Below are positions 1 to 9,740 of a stretch of DNA of 64,000 nt, one piece after another. This DNA is from Novosphingobium guangzhouense (GTDB lineage: Bacteria; Pseudomonadota; Alphaproteobacteria; Sphingomonadales; Sphingomonadaceae). The notes below the pieces were generated by a model. The model saw nothing but the letters and a program-made list of their open reading frames with translations, ran no database searches and was not told where the DNA came from. The stretch's first letter is position 1, and each line of letters starts with the position of its first letter. Made by a program: the position numbers and the translations under genes. Location of the stretch: contig NZ_LYMM01000034.1 of the NCBI RefSeq assembly GCF_002896965.1, positions 1-64,000 on the forward strand, in the 5' to 3' direction.

Positions 1-46
1 CGTACCGGTCCGAAAGATCAAAGAAACCGGGCTGTCCTGCCATCAT
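1..46 (-). CDS. IS5-family transposase, N-terminal fragment cut by window edge
   Basis: Reading the minus strand from an ATG at 46 gives MMAGQPGFFDLSDRY before the window ends. A start followed by PGFFD and an acidic/aromatic stretch is typical of IS5-family transposases; the family assignment is recalled from the motif, not searched. Only about 15 residues are visible, so whether the element is intact cannot be judged. It borders the catabolic cluster and may mark a mobile boundary. No inverted repeat could be recognised with confidence between 47 and 258. Confidence 0.55.
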   Translation of the reverse strand, partial: MMAGQPGFFDLSDRY

Positions 47-203
47 CGCCTCCGCCACATCGCCGACGAAGTGAATCAGTTCAGACCGCTACACGCCAGA
101 GGTTTTTCGAGGTGTCCAGCTGGCGGATCAGGCCAACGCACAGGCTGGCTGGCCGCGCTGGCTGGCCAGCACTTGAACGCCAGGCCAATCGTCCACCCTC
201 ATT

Positions 204-221
204 CGGGCGACAATCTGCAAC
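204..221 (+). promoter_or_regulatory. Candidate operator, motif copy A, upstream of the reductase gene
   Basis: CGGGCGACAATCTGCAAC matches the copy at 47621-47638 in 11 of 18 positions and the copy at 52723-52740 in 14 of 18. Its 3' end lies 38 bases before the ATG at 259, the same distance as the 47621 copy from its downstream ATG at 47676. It is a weaker member of the motif set; its role as a binding site is inferred. Confidence 0.4.
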
Positions 222-258
222 TGCGGATTCCGCCCGCCCATTTCGGAAAAACCCGACA

Positions 259-1299
259 ATGTTTTCTTTCCTGCGCAAATCCAAGATGAACACCGTAACC
301 GTGGAAGGATCGCCGACCACGCTTGACATACCGGCGGGCAAGACACTTCTTGAAGCGATGCTGGACGCGGGTCTGGCCATGCCGCACGATTGCAAGGTTG
401 GCTCGTGCGGTACCTGCAAGTTCAAGCTCGTGTCTGGCAAGATCGGCGAATTGAGCCCGTCGGCCCTTGCACTTGAGGGCGACGAACTGCGCAGCGGCTT
501 TCGCCTCGCCTGCCAGGCCATTCCGCGCTCGGATCTGACAATCGCGGTTGATGCGCCACTCTCGCAAGGGATCGCCATTGCTACATATCGCGGCACCATC
601 GTCGCCGCACAACGGCTATGCGAGGATATAATCGGGCTGACCATCGAACTGGATCGGCCACTGGCCTTCACTCCCGGACAATACGCTGATCTGACCGCTC
701 CCGGCATCGAAGGTGCACGCAGTTATTCATTCGCCTTCGCGACGGTTGGTGAACCCACCCAGCAACTGCATTTTCACATCCGGCACGTTCCGGGCGGCGC
801 ATTTACCGACTGGCTGTTCTGCACCGATCGCACCGGAATGGAGCTGAAGGTTACCGCCCCCTATGGGCAATTCGCCCTCAAGGACAGCACTGCCCCCATT
901 CTTTGCATCGCCGGGGGTAGTGGTCTAGCGCCGATCATCTCGATTCTGGAGCAGGCGCTCGACCGGGGCGCAGACCGGGCGGTGCAACTGCTGTACGGTG
1001 CGCGCCGTAAGTCCAATCTCTATGCCCTCGACAAAATTGCGGCCCTTCGTCAACGCTGGATGGCCCCTTTCGAATTCGTCCCGGCCTTGTCGGATGAAGA
1101 GCCAGACAGCGACTGGGCAGGAGCGCGTGGGCTGATCACCGAGCAGATTGCGGGCGTTGCAGACCTGGCGGCGCACGAAGCCTATCTGTGTGGCCCACCG
1201 GCGATGATCGACTTTGCCGAAGCGCAATTGCTTGCCGCCGGCCTCTCACGTTCGGTCATTTCGGCCGACCGCTTTCTTGATCGCAGCAATCGCACGTAA
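259..1299 (+). CDS. Ferredoxin:NADH reductase of a ring-hydroxylating dioxygenase (BenC/XylZ type)
   Basis: 346-residue electron-transfer protein. The N-terminal domain is a plant-type [2Fe-2S] ferredoxin with cysteines C45, C50, C53 and C85. It is followed by an FAD domain (RSYSF) and an NAD(P) domain (GGSGLAP). This order and length match BenC/XylZ reductases of benzoate/toluate dioxygenases (about 340 residues). ATG 259 was chosen over the upstream in-frame 112 because it begins the ferredoxin fold and leaves room for motif copy A. The likely partner is the xylXY-like oxygenase at 15.1-17.0 kb, although the gene is separate and convergent with the meta operon. It could also serve other oxygenases here, since no BphA4-type reductase is visible. 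Confidence 0.88.
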   Translation: MFSFLRKSKMNTVTVEGSPTTLDIPAGKTLLEAMLDAGLAMPHDCKVGSCGTCKFKLVSGKIGELSPSALALEGDELRSGFRLACQAIPRSDLTIAVDAPLSQGIAIATYRGTIVAAQRLCEDIIGLTIELDRPLAFTPGQYADLTAPGIEGARSYSFAFATVGEPTQQLHFHIRHVPGGAFTDWLFCTDRTGMELKVTAPYGQFALKDSTAPILCIAGGSGLAPIISILEQALDRGADRAVQLLYGARRKSNLYALDKIAALRQRWMAPFEFVPALSDEEPDSDWAGARGLITEQIAGVADLAAHEAYLCGPPAMIDFAEAQLLAAGLSRSVISADRFLDRSNRT

Positions 1300-1332
1300 A
1301 AAAAGACGGGCGCTCGACGAATCGAGCACCCG
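1298..1332 (-). terminator. Intrinsic terminator of the minus-strand meta operon
   Basis: An 11-bp hairpin with one mismatch (arms 1307-1317 and 1322-1332, loop 1318-1321) is followed on the minus strand by a run of seven T. It lies directly after the last gene of the meta operon and between two convergent genes, so it may also act weakly on the plus-strand reductase transcript. Confidence 0.75.
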
Positions 1333-1358
1333 CCAAGGGTGGAGAGATCTAAGCCGCT

Positions 1359-2159
1359 TCAGCTTCCGGGGCGTTTGCCGATGCCGATTCCACCGTCGCT
1401 GAGCAAAACCGTTCCTGTCATGTAGGCCGAGTCCCGACGCGAGGCGAGCAAGGCATAGAGGCCGGAGTGATCATCCGGTTCGGCGATCCGCGCGAGCGGC
1501 GTCATCCCGGCAATCATCGCGTCGAGCCCTTCCATATCTTCCATGTGAACATCGGCTGTTCCGCCCGCATGGGTACCGCCCAGCGGCGTTCGGGTGCCGC
1601 CTGGCGCCACGCCGTTGACCCTGACGTCGGGGGTTAGTTCCCAGGCGAGCTGGCGGATCAGGCCCAGCACGGCGTGCTTCGACGCCACATAGGGCGTACC
1701 GCCACCGCCGGTGTAGAAGCTTGAAGTCGAGGCAGTAAAGATGATGCTGCCCTTGGTCTTACGCAACTCCGGAATTGCGGCACGGGCGCCAAGAAAGTAG
1801 CCCTTTACGTTGACGCCGAAGATCTCGTCCATCGTTTCCGAGAGCTTTTCGGGTTCCATGTCCGCAAGCGGGGTCATGAAATCCCAGATCCCGACATTGC
1901 CGACGAACACGTCAAGCTTGCCGAATGCAGCCACGGTTGCGACGACTGCCTTTTCGTTGTCGACATAATTGCGGACATCGCCCTCAATCACGACTACTGC
2001 GTTGCCATGCCGCGTACGCACCAAGTCGGCCTGAGCGGCATCCTTGACCAGGACGCCAACCTTGGCACCTTCTTCGATAAAGCGCGCGACGACCGCCTCA
2101 CCGATCCCTGTGGCGCCGCCGGTTAGCAGCGCCACTTGTCGTTCGAGCCTTGCAGTCAC
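1359..2159 (-). CDS. bphB: cis-dihydrodiol dehydrogenase, BphB-like (SDR family)
   Basis: 266-residue classical short-chain dehydrogenase. It has a TGGATGIG nucleotide-binding motif near residue 14 and a YxxxK active site (YVASK), with the preceding serine-rich strand. Sequence style and length fit cis-2,3-dihydrobiphenyl-2,3-diol dehydrogenase and relatives, which oxidise arene dihydrodiols to catechols with NAD+. It is the last gene of the meta operon, 31 bases after the aldehyde dehydrogenase gene and just before a terminator. No initial arene dioxygenase of the Nah type is visible next to it. It could alternatively serve a different diol; the substrate cannot be read from sequence. Confidence 0.75.
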   Translation of the reverse strand: MTARLERQVALLTGGATGIGEAVVARFIEEGAKVGVLVKDAAQADLVRTRHGNAVVVIEGDVRNYVDNEKAVVATVAAFGKLDVFVGNVGIWDFMTPLADMEPEKLSETMDEIFGVNVKGYFLGARAAIPELRKTKGSIIFTASTSSFYTGGGGTPYVASKHAVLGLIRQLAWELTPDVRVNGVAPGGTRTPLGGTHAGGTADVHMEDMEGLDAMIAGMTPLARIAEPDDHSGLYALLASRRDSAYMTGTVLLSDGGIGIGKRPGS

Positions 2160-2190
2160 ATCGTTCCTCCCGAAGATCGCGGGTTCTCGA

Positions 2191-3696
2191 TCACTGATCG
2201 AACATCCCGACGCGGCCTTCCTGAAGGTTGACCACGACCGACTTTGTCTGGGTGTAGTGGTTCAGCACTTCATGGCTGAATTCACGCCCGAAGCCGCTCT
2301 GCTTGTAACCGCCCAGCGGCATGTTGGCCTTAAGGTTGTAGTAGCGGTTGATCCAGACCGTGCCGGTTTCAAGCTGACGCGCGATCCGGTGGGCGCGGGC
2401 AAGATCCTTGGTCCACACGCCGCCGGCCAGGCCGTAGGTGGTGGCATTGGCCTGCTGCATCATGTCGGCTTCGTCGTTCCAGCTGATTACGGTGGTCACC
2501 GGCCCGAAGATCTCCTCCTGCGCGATGCGCATTGTGTTCTTCACATTGGTGAACACCGTCGGCTTGATGAAGTTGCCATCCGCCAGATTTGCAGCATCGG
2601 CGCGGGTGCCGCCGGTCAAAACTTCGGCCCCTTCCTCGGTTGCGAGCTGCAGGTAGCTTTCTACCTTGTCGAACTGCATCTTCGACGCCTGGGCGCCAAG
2701 CTGGGTTGCCATATCGAGGGGATCGCCCTGGCGGATGCCTTCAAGCGCGGTTTTGAACTTGGCCAGGAACTCGTCCTGGATCGACTGGTGCAGGAACAGG
2801 CGCGAACCGGCCAGGCAGACCTCACCCTTGTTGAGCACAGTCGACATCGTAGCGCTTTCCACCGCCGCGTCGATATCGGCATCGCCGCACACGATGTGCG
2901 CCGACTTGCCGCCCAGCTCGAGCGTCTGCGGGATGATGTTTGCGGAGGCATACTGGATAATACGGCGGGCAGTGGCGATCGAACCGGTGAATGCTACCTT
3001 GGCGACATCGGGGCTGGTGACCAGCGCCTCGCCCACATCCGCACCATAGCCGGTGACGACGTTGATCACACCCGGCGGCAGCAGATCGGCCATTTCCAAG
3101 AAGAATTCGATCACCGAAAGACAGACCGTCTCGGCCGGCTTCAGAACGACAGTGTTGCCCGATGCCAGCGCCGGTGCGATTTTGCACGCCATCATCAACA
3201 TCGGTACGTTCCACGGGATGATCTGCGCGCAGACACCGAGCGGTTCGCGGTGAACGATGCCGATCGCATCGGGATAATCGAGCGTCTGGCCATGCAGGCC
3301 ATAGGCCGCGCCAGCGAACAGCTCGAACTGACCGATAGTCTGGGTCATGTCGAAGAACATCGATTCGCGCATCGGCTTGCCGTTGTTCAACGTTTCGAGC
3401 GTCGCGTAGTGCGACTGGCGTGCCTTCAGCCGGCGCGCAATTTCGATCAGGATCTCCTGGCGCTCGCCGGGCAGGCTTTGCGACCACTTGGGAAAAGCAG
3501 CCTTGGCAGCGGCAATCGCACGCTCAATGTCCTTGGCATTGCCGGCCTGGATCTTGGTCAGCACCTTGCCGGTCGAGGGATTGAGTAGATCGATGGTCTT
3601 GCCGCTGTCCCCGGCAATCCACTCGCCGCCGATATAATGGCCGTACTCGGACTTAATGCCGTAGTCGTTTTCTGTACTTTTCAACTGCGTAGCCAT
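2191..3696 (-). CDS. NAD-dependent aldehyde dehydrogenase (ALDH superfamily)
   Basis: 501 residues with the ALDH core: the PWNVP motif, an ELGGKS segment and the catalytic cysteine in GEVCLAGSR. The C-terminal [16 protein letters not shown] segment is replaced by the equivalent [13 protein letters not shown]. It resembles the acetaldehyde/phenylacetaldehyde class (about 500 residues). It sits between the XylT-like ferredoxin and the BphB-like genes, so oxidation of an aromatic or short aldehyde made in the pathway is plausible. A role like XylC (benzaldehyde dehydrogenase) is possible but not demonstrated by sequence. Confidence 0.8.
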   Translation of the reverse strand: MATQLKSTENDYGIKSEYGHYIGGEWIAGDSGKTIDLLNPSTGKVLTKIQAGNAKDIERAIAAAKAAFPKWSQSLPGERQEILIEIARRLKARQSHYATLETLNNGKPMRESMFFDMTQTIGQFELFAGAAYGLHGQTLDYPDAIGIVHREPLGVCAQIIPWNVPMLMMACKIAPALASGNTVVLKPAETVCLSVIEFFLEMADLLPPGVINVVTGYGADVGEALVTSPDVAKVAFTGSIATARRIIQYASANIIPQTLELGGKSAHIVCGDADIDAAVESATMSTVLNKGEVCLAGSRLFLHQSIQDEFLAKFKTALEGIRQGDPLDMATQLGAQASKMQFDKVESYLQLATEEGAEVLTGGTRADAANLADGNFIKPTVFTNVKNTMRIAQEEIFGPVTTVISWNDEADMMQQANATTYGLAGGVWTKDLARAHRIARQLETGTVWINRYYNLKANMPLGGYKQSGFGREFSHEVLNHYTQTKSVVVNLQEGRVGMFDQ

Positions 3697-3715
3697 GACA
3701 ACTCTCCCTTGGTTT

Positions 3716-3997
3716 TCATAGAACTTCGATGACTAGGTCATCCATCGGATAGATCCGACAGGCCAGGGCGTATCCCTTTGCCTGGTCGGCGACAGAAACC
3801 TTGGCCGTGCTCATCTTGCCGGTCCGGTATTCGCCTTCGACAACTCGAACCAGGCAAAACCCGCAACCACCGCCACGGCAGCCCACTCCTATATCGCTGG
3901 CACCAAACTGCTCCATCGCGATCAGTACGCGTTCACCCTCGGGGCAAGCGAACTGCCCCCCTCCGAGGATCCGGATCTGGTAGGGCTCAAGCCTCAT
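3716..3997 (-). CDS. xylT: XylT-like [2Fe-2S] ferredoxin
   Basis: 93-residue plant-type ferredoxin with C40, C45, C48 and C80. XylT-family ferredoxins re-reduce the iron of catechol 2,3-dioxygenase after inactivation by substrates such as 4-methylcatechol. ATG 3997 (MRLEPYQ) is preferred to the further upstream frame start because it begins the fold; it overlaps the end of the tautomerase gene by 11 bases. Its place in an operon with catechol 2,3-dioxygenase supports the reactivation role. In TOL-type operons xylT lies directly before xylE, whereas here it is near the operon end. Confidence 0.8.
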   Translation of the reverse strand: MRLEPYQIRILGGGQFACPEGERVLIAMEQFGASDIGVGCRGGGCGFCLVRVVEGEYRTGKMSTAKVSVADQAKGYALACRIYPMDDLVIEVL

Positions 3998-4220
3998 TCG
4001 ACCAATCTTCTTCGACTCGGGGCTGCGCGGCAGCGGCCTTCGCCGCAAAGCTTACCCCCCCCACCGCGAAATGCGCTGGGTCCATCTCGCGAAGGATGAC
4101 GCGAACTGACTCACGCGGCGCCCCGATCGCACCGATGGCAGCATCGGTCAGCGCCCGGATCAGCCGCTCTTTGGCTTCCGGCGGGCGCCCTTCGAGCAGG
4201 TTGACCTCGATGATCGGCAT
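3987..4220 (-). CDS. xylH: 4-oxalocrotonate tautomerase
   Basis: 77-residue tautomerase beginning MPIIEVNLLEGR, which leaves Pro1 as the catalytic base after Met removal. It converts 2-hydroxymuconate to 2-oxo-3-hexenedioate. Family members are usually about 62 residues; this one has an extra C-terminal tail of about 15 residues that overlaps the ferredoxin gene. The stop of the upstream decarboxylase at 4222 almost touches this start, indicating translational coupling. Confidence 0.85.
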   Translation of the reverse strand: MPIIEVNLLEGRPPEAKERLIRALTDAAIGAIGAPRESVRVILREMDPAHFAVGGVSFAAKAAAAQPRVEEDWSNEA

Positions 4221-4221
4221 A

Positions 4222-4992
4222 TCAGGCCTCCACCTGGAACATGACCGCGCCAAGGTTCTGCACGGTCGTCCGCACGGTCTGGCCGGGAGCCAGGTTGGGC
4301 GCGGCGGTGATGCCGCCAGCCATGACGATGTCACCGGCGTTGATCTGTTCGCCCGCTTCGGCAACCAGCCGGGCCGCAGCAACCAGCGAACGGATGGGGT
4401 GGCCAAGGATCGCCGCGGTCGACCCGACCTGTACCACTTCGCCATCGATTTCGAGGATCACGCCCAGATTCGAAAAATCGATCCGGGGATCGTGCCAGGA
4501 TCCGATCACCAGCCCCGACGAGGAAGTGTTGTCGGCGATCACGTCCTCGAGCGCGAACTTGAAGTTCTCGTAACGGCTGTCGATGATCTCCATCGCCGGG
4601 GCGATCGCTTCGACTGCTGCCAGCGCAGCGGCGGCAGTCACCTTACCGACCAGCGGGGCCTTCATCAGAAAGGCGACTTCCGGTTCGACCCGGGGGTGGA
4701 CGTAGCGCGCGAGCGAAAGGGCGGATCCTTCCTCGACCAGCATCGCATCGGTCAGCCTGCCCCAGGCCACTTCGTCGACGCCGACCTGCAACATCTTGGC
4801 CCGGCTGGTCAGCCCCATCTTGACGCCGATGCGCCGTTCGCCACGCGACAGGCGCCGATCGACCGAGAGCTTCTGTACCTGATAGGCCTCTTCCACCGTG
4901 AAAGCGGTGTCCACAGGGGTGATTTGCGGGGTAGCTGTTGCTTCACGCTGTGCAGAGTCGAGCATTTCCGCGTATTTCGCCAGCCTGTCCAT
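4222..4992 (-). CDS. xylI: 4-oxalocrotonate (2-oxo-3-hexenedioate) decarboxylase
   Basis: 256 residues of the fumarylacetoacetate-hydrolase-like hydratase/decarboxylase family. It has the family segments KMGLTSRAKM, a PRVEPEVAF metal-binding strand with glutamates, and EIIDSRYENFKF. It acts after the tautomerase, making 2-hydroxypenta-2,4-dienoate and CO2, usually in complex with the hydratase (here at 6983-7777). It is packed between the tautomerase and aldolase genes with almost no gap. Assignment as decarboxylase rather than hydratase rests on this context and the closer likeness to XylI/DmpH. Confidence 0.85.
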   Translation of the reverse strand: MDRLAKYAEMLDSAQREATATPQITPVDTAFTVEEAYQVQKLSVDRRLSRGERRIGVKMGLTSRAKMLQVGVDEVAWGRLTDAMLVEEGSALSLARYVHPRVEPEVAFLMKAPLVGKVTAAAALAAVEAIAPAMEIIDSRYENFKFALEDVIADNTSSSGLVIGSWHDPRIDFSNLGVILEIDGEVVQVGSTAAILGHPIRSLVAAARLVAEAGEQINAGDIVMAGGITAAPNLAPGQTVRTTVQNLGAVMFQVEA

Positions 4993-4993
4993 C

Positions 4994-6025
4994 TCAGTTG
5001 GCCTTGGCTTTGATCAGATCAAGCGCAACGTCGATGATCATGTCTTCCTGGCCTCCGACCATCCGGCGGTTGCCCAATTCGACGAGGATCTCGCGGGTAT
5101 CGATTCCGTACTGTTCCGCTGCCTTTTCCGCATGGCGCAGGAAGCTTGAATAGACGCCTGCATAGCCCAGGCTGAGCGTCTCCCGATCGACCCTCACCGG
5201 ACGGTCCTGAAGCGGGCGTATGATGTCGTCCGCCGCGTCCATCAGCGCCATCACGTCGCAGCCGTGCTTCCAGCCCTTGCGGTTGGCGGCGGCGATGAAC
5301 ACCTCGAGCGGTGCGTTACCGGCTCCCGCACCCATCCCCGCAAGGCTCGCGTCGATCCGCACCGCGCCCGTCTGCGCGGCGACGATCGAATTGGCCACGC
5401 CCAAGGACAGATTGTGGTGCGCATGGATGCCGCGTTGGGTTTCAGGCTTGAGCACCCGGTCATAGGCTTGGAGACGTGCGATCACGCCATCCATGTCGAG
5501 CGCCCCGCCGCTGTCGGTGACATAGACGCAATGCGCGCCATAGCTTTCCATCAGCAGCGCCTGCTGCGCGAGCGCTTCGGACTCGATCATGTGGCTCATC
5601 ATCAGAAAGCCCGATACGTCCATGCCCAGATCGCGCGCGATGCCGATGTGCTGCTTGCCGACGTCGGCCTCGGTGCAGTGGGTCGCGACGCGCACGGAGC
5701 GCACCCCCATGGCGTAGGCGCGCTTGAGTTCTTCGGCGGTGCCGATGCCGGGCACCAGAAGCGTTGTCAGCACCGCGTTCTGGATGACATCAGCGGCAGC
5801 CTCGATCCAGTCCCAGTCGGTATGGGCGCCAAACCCATAGTTGAAGGTCGAACCGTTCAGGCCATCGCCGTGCGAGACCTCGATCGCATCCACCCCTGCC
5901 TCGTCAAGCGCCTTGGCGATCGTGCGCACGCTGTCGGTGCCATACATATGCAGGATGGCGTGCATCCCGTCGCGCAAGGTCACGTCCTGGATGTAGAGCC
6001 GATCAGATGTTGGATCAAAGGTCAT
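4994..6025 (-). CDS. xylK: 4-hydroxy-2-oxovalerate aldolase
   Basis: 343 residues of the DmpG family, with the DRE-type N-terminal motif TLRDGMHA and the HAHHNLSLG metal-binding histidines. It cleaves 4-hydroxy-2-oxovalerate to pyruvate and acetaldehyde and normally channels acetaldehyde to the acylating dehydrogenase. That partner is encoded immediately upstream with an ATGA overlap (6022-6025), as in dmp and xyl operons. Confidence 0.92.
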   Translation of the reverse strand: MTFDPTSDRLYIQDVTLRDGMHAILHMYGTDSVRTIAKALDEAGVDAIEVSHGDGLNGSTFNYGFGAHTDWDWIEAAADVIQNAVLTTLLVPGIGTAEELKRAYAMGVRSVRVATHCTEADVGKQHIGIARDLGMDVSGFLMMSHMIESEALAQQALLMESYGAHCVYVTDSGGALDMDGVIARLQAYDRVLKPETQRGIHAHHNLSLGVANSIVAAQTGAVRIDASLAGMGAGAGNAPLEVFIAAANRKGWKHGCDVMALMDAADDIIRPLQDRPVRVDRETLSLGYAGVYSSFLRHAEKAAEQYGIDTREILVELGNRRMVGGQEDMIIDVALDLIKAKAN

Positions 6026-6960
6026 GCTGCGATCTTTTCCATATGAGTCTTGGCCAAGCTCTCGCCTGCCGCCTTGGCGGCAGCGGTCATGATGTCGAGA
6101 TTACCGGAATAGTTGGGCAGATAATCGCCCGCGCCCTCGACCTCGAGGAACACGCTGGTCTTGAGGCCTTCGAATTCACCGTAGCCGGGGATCTTGAGCG
6201 GCCGGTTCGAACCGAAGCGTTCGAACTGCACGTCCTGCTTGAGCCGGTAGCCCGGCACGTATGACTGCACCCTGGCAATCATCGCCAGGACCGAATCTCG
6301 CACCTTTTCCTCATCGACCATTTCCGACAGCGTGAAGATCGTATCGCGCATGATCATCGGCGGTTCGGCGGGATTGAGAATGATCACAGCCCGGCCCTTG
6401 GCCGCACCGCCGACAGTCTCAATCGCCCGCGCGGTGGTGCGGGTGAACTCATCAATGTTGGCACGGGTGCCGGGACCAGCGGAGCGCGACGAAACCGACG
6501 CGACGATTTCCGCATAGTGCACCTTGGCCACCTGCGAGACCGCCGCGACGATCGGAATCGTAGCCTGGCCGCCGCAGGTCACCATGTTGATGTTGCGAAC
6601 GGTCGCATCGACCGCGGGGTTGACAGGCGGGATGGTCGCCGGACCGATCGCTGCCGGTGTCAGGTCGACCATCAGCTTGCCGTCGCGGGCGAGTATCTCG
6701 TCATGCGCCTTGTGCGCATAGGCCGAAGTCGCATCGAAGGCGATGCCGATATCGGCATATTGCGGCATCCGACACAGGCCCTCGATCCCCTCGTGAGTGG
6801 TGGCCACGCCCCTTTCGCGGGCCATCGCCAGGCCTTCCGAGGCCGGATCGATCCCGACTACCGCTGCCAGCTCCAGAGTGTCCGAGCCCTTGAGCAGTTT
6901 GATCATCAGATCAGTGCCGATATTGCCGGAACCGATAATCGCGCACTTCATCCTGGCCAT
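6022..6960 (-). CDS. xylQ: Acetaldehyde dehydrogenase (acylating)
   Basis: 312-residue DmpF/MhpF-type enzyme with an N-terminal nucleotide fold ([10 protein letters not shown]) and catalytic Cys129 in [11 protein letters not shown]. It converts acetaldehyde, CoA and NAD+ to acetyl-CoA. The start at 6960 is chosen because GGAGG lies at the right distance upstream; the frame stays open to 7044 but that extension does not fit the family. It is directly coupled to the aldolase gene. Confidence 0.92.
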   Translation of the reverse strand: MARMKCAIIGSGNIGTDLMIKLLKGSDTLELAAVVGIDPASEGLAMARERGVATTHEGIEGLCRMPQYADIGIAFDATSAYAHKAHDEILARDGKLMVDLTPAAIGPATIPPVNPAVDATVRNINMVTCGGQATIPIVAAVSQVAKVHYAEIVASVSSRSAGPGTRANIDEFTRTTARAIETVGGAAKGRAVIILNPAEPPMIMRDTIFTLSEMVDEEKVRDSVLAMIARVQSYVPGYRLKQDVQFERFGSNRPLKIPGYGEFEGLKTSVFLEVEGAGDYLPNYSGNLDIMTAAAKAAGESLAKTHMEKIAA

Positions 6961-6982
6961 TTGACCAACCTCCACTTCCAAT

Positions 6983-7777
6983 TCAGTCAGCAGCAAACGT
7001 AGCTCGGACAGTGCCAAGCCCATTGATCCGCGCTTCAACGACATCTCCGCGAGAAACCCCGGCCATCGGGCCGAGCGCGCCCGAAAGGATCACGTCGCCT
7101 TCCAGCAGGGGCCGCCCGGCATTCGCCATGACCCGCGCCAGCCACAGGGAAGAGGTGATTGGGCTACCAAGACAGGCGATCCCGGCGCCGACCGAAATCG
7201 GTTCGCCTTTTACCTCCATAACCATGCCGCACGTGCGCAAATCCAGCCTATCTAGCTTGCGCGGCACCGCGCCGAGCACGAACAGCCCGCTCGACGCGTT
7301 GTCGGCGATCGTGTCCCAGATCTTGATGTCCCAGTTGGCGACGCGGCTGTCGACGATCTCGATTGCCGGAACGACATATTCGACCGCGCGGATCATCTCG
7401 GCGGTGGTCATGTCGGGGTGGGGCAAATCCCGCCCAACGACGATCGCAATCTCGGCCTCGACCTTGGGCTGGATGACCTGATCAAGCGACACCGGGATGC
7501 CCTCCGGCACGTCCATGTCTGCGAACAGCATCCCGTAATCGGGCTGGTCCACCCCCAACTGGCGCTGGACTGCAAGCGAAGTCAGGCCGATCTTGCGCCC
7601 TACGAGCCGCCGCCCGCTAGCCAGGTAGTGCCGGGTGTTGGCCTCCTGTACAGCATAGGCGGCCTCAACGCCACCGGCGGCAATCAGGTCTCGGATCGGA
7701 CTGACCGGTGTGCCGCTTTCGGCGGCGCCGCGCAGCGCCAGAGCCGCTTGTTGGATGGTTTTAGGGTCGATAGTCAT
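6983..7777 (-). CDS. xylJ: 2-hydroxypenta-2,4-dienoate hydratase (2-oxopent-4-enoate hydratase)
   Basis: 264 residues of the same fold family as the decarboxylase, with [24 protein letters not shown] and [10 protein letters not shown] segments. It hydrates 2-hydroxypentadienoate to 4-hydroxy-2-oxovalerate for the aldolase. It lies 4 bases after the semialdehyde dehydrogenase gene and 22 bases before the acetaldehyde dehydrogenase gene. Confidence 0.88.
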   Translation of the reverse strand: MTIDPKTIQQAALALRGAAESGTPVSPIRDLIAAGGVEAAYAVQEANTRHYLASGRRLVGRKIGLTSLAVQRQLGVDQPDYGMLFADMDVPEGIPVSLDQVIQPKVEAEIAIVVGRDLPHPDMTTAEMIRAVEYVVPAIEIVDSRVANWDIKIWDTIADNASSGLFVLGAVPRKLDRLDLRTCGMVMEVKGEPISVGAGIACLGSPITSSLWLARVMANAGRPLLEGDVILSGALGPMAGVSRGDVVEARINGLGTVRATFAAD

Positions 7778-7781
7778 CGTC

Positions 7782-9266
7782 TTAAAGCTTTACGCAGATG
7801 TTGGTGATCTCGGTGTAGAATTCGAGGCTGTGCACCCCGCCTTCCCGGCCGATGCCGGAATGGCCGGACCCGCCGAAAGCCGTGCGCAGATCGCGCAGGA
7901 ACCAGGAATTGACCCAGCACACCCCCACCTCCATCGCCGCCGCCACGCGGTGTCCGCGGGACAGGTTTTCGGTCCAGACCGAGGCGCACAGGCCGTAAAC
8001 CGTATCGTTTGCCAGCGCGATCACCTCGTCCTCGCTGTCGAACGGTACGATGCCGCAGCATGGCCCGAAGATTTCCTCGCGCATCACGGTATCGCCGTGG
8101 GCGACGTCGATCCACAGCGTCGGTTCCACGAAGAAGCCGCCTGCTTCCGCGCCCGAGATTTCAGGAACGCCGCCGCCGGTGACCACGGTGGCCCCGTCCT
8201 CGACCGCACGGCGATAGTAGCCGAGCACTTTCTCGCGGTGCTCGGCGCTGATCAGAGGGCCGAGATAGGCGCGATCACCGGTCACGCCCGGCTTGAAGCC
8301 CTGCGCCGCCGCCGCCATCCGCGCCACGAAGGCATCGAAGATCGGCCGTTCGACATAGACCCGCTCGGTTCCGAGGCAGACCTGCCCGGTGTTCAGGAAG
8401 ACCGAGCGCGACAGACCCTCGACCGCTTTGTCGAGGTCGGCATCGGCGAACACGATCGCCGGGTTCTTGCCACCGAGTTCGAACGAGATGTCGCGAACGC
8501 CGGTCGCCGCCTTCTGCATGATGGCCTGTCCGGTGCCGGTTTCGCCGGTGAAGGTGATGGCATCGACATCGGGGTTGGACGTGAGGAATTCGCCGGCCGA
8601 ACCCGGACCGAATCCATGGACAACGTTGTAGACACCCTTGGGCATGCCCACCGCGTTCATCACTTCGCCCAGCAGGGCAGCGGTCCGAGGCGTTTCCTCG
8701 GACGGCTTGACCACCACGGTATTGCCGCAGGCAAGCGCCGGGCCAACCTTCCAGGTCATCAGCAGCAGCGGGAAGTTCCACGGGCAGACGACGGCGACCA
8801 CTCCCTTGGGCTTGCGCACGGTATAGTTGAACGCCTGGCCGCCATCGGGGGTTGGCGTGTTGAAGCTTTCGCCCGGCATCGTCGAGACGACATCGGCGAA
8901 CATGCGGAAGTTGGCGGCTCCGCGCGGAATATCGATATGCGACGCAACATGGCGCGGCTTGCCGGTGTCGGCCACTTCGGCAGCCAGGAAATCGTCCGCT
9001 CGGCGTTCGATCTCGGTCGCCACGGCGGTGATCAGATTGACCCGTTCGGCCGTGGTCATCTTGCCCCACGGCCCGGTAAGCGCGGCCTTGGCCGCAGCCA
9101 CGGCGTCGGCGACGTCTGCCTGGCTTGCTTCGTGCACAACCCCGATCTCGGCCCCGGTGGCCGGATTGACGTTGGAAAACGACTTGCCCTCGCTGCCTTC
9201 GCGATAGGACCCGTCGATGAAGTTCAGGATAGTATCCGTGATTGGAGAGGAGGAGACGGAAGTCAT
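7782..9266 (-). CDS. xylG: 2-hydroxymuconic semialdehyde dehydrogenase
   Basis: 494-residue ALDH with the CPWNFPLLL segment, ELGGKNPAIV and the active cysteine in GQVCLGTER. Length and sequence style match XylG/DmpC. It opens the oxalocrotonate branch from the catechol ring-fission product, making 2-hydroxymuconate. All later enzymes of that branch follow in the operon, and the alternative hydrolytic branch is also encoded (10683-11534). Confidence 0.9.
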   Translation of the reverse strand: MTSVSSSPITDTILNFIDGSYREGSEGKSFSNVNPATGAEIGVVHEASQADVADAVAAAKAALTGPWGKMTTAERVNLITAVATEIERRADDFLAAEVADTGKPRHVASHIDIPRGAANFRMFADVVSTMPGESFNTPTPDGGQAFNYTVRKPKGVVAVVCPWNFPLLLMTWKVGPALACGNTVVVKPSEETPRTAALLGEVMNAVGMPKGVYNVVHGFGPGSAGEFLTSNPDVDAITFTGETGTGQAIMQKAATGVRDISFELGGKNPAIVFADADLDKAVEGLSRSVFLNTGQVCLGTERVYVERPIFDAFVARMAAAAQGFKPGVTGDRAYLGPLISAEHREKVLGYYRRAVEDGATVVTGGGVPEISGAEAGGFFVEPTLWIDVAHGDTVMREEIFGPCCGIVPFDSEDEVIALANDTVYGLCASVWTENLSRGHRVAAAMEVGVCWVNSWFLRDLRTAFGGSGHSGIGREGGVHSLEFYTEITNICVKL

Positions 9267-9306
9267 TGGTGCATATTACCTACGTTTTGCCAGAGCCCAT
9301 GGGGCG

Positions 9307-9738
9307 TCAGAATTGCCTTGCGCCGATCGCAGCGAGACCGGCGTTGGCGTACTCGACGTCCATCGCTTCGCTCCCGCCGGAAATACCAATCGCACCGACG
9401 AATTCACCGGCAATTTCGATCGGTAGGCCGCCGCCGAACATTGCTATTCCCGGCTGCGCGACGATCCCGTCGCGCAAGGCCGGATTGCCCGAAACCATCG
9501 CATAGAGACTCGGCGTCGGGACGCGGAAGCTGGCGGCGCTGTAAGCCTTGTCCTGCGCGATCTTTGCAGAGGGCGAAGGAGAGCCGCTGGCGCGCACGAA
9601 CGCGACCAGATCTCCCCCCGCGCCGACCACTGCGGCAACGACCGGACAGCCCGCCGCCGCACCCATGGCAACGGCGGCAGCCGCTGCCTTGAGCGCCAAT
9701 TCGTGGCCTACTGTCCGAACCGAAACCACCCCGTCCAT
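9307..9738 (-). CDS. HbpS/GlcG-family (DUF336) protein
   Basis: 143 residues with the DUF336 hallmarks: an Ala-rich first helix, GGDLVAFVRASG, the APSxxIAQDKAYSA-type segment and a C-terminal GAIGISGG motif. HbpS is a haem-binding protein; many family members are uncharacterised and often sit in catabolic operons. The start at 9738 lies 2 bases after the stop of catechol 2,3-dioxygenase, so the two are co-translated. A role in iron or redox upkeep of the extradiol enzyme is only a guess. Confidence 0.75.
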   Translation of the reverse strand: MDGVVSVRTVGHELALKAAAAAVAMGAAAGCPVVAAVVGAGGDLVAFVRASGSPSPSAKIAQDKAYSAASFRVPTPSLYAMVSGNPALRDGIVAQPGIAMFGGGLPIEIAGEFVGAIGISGGSEAMDVEYANAGLAAIGARQF

Positions 9739-9740
9739 GA

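Noticed and set aside
2044..3588. Long plus-strand open frame (514 codons) opposite the aldehyde dehydrogenase gene
   Set aside because: It mirrors the codon pattern of the minus-strand gene in GC-rich DNA; its translation shows no domain and the opposite strand has a clear ALDH.
7710..9692. 660-codon plus-strand open frame opposite the semialdehyde dehydrogenase gene
   Set aside because: Antisense shadow of a well-supported gene; composition is rich in Arg, His and Gly with no motif and no ribosome site.
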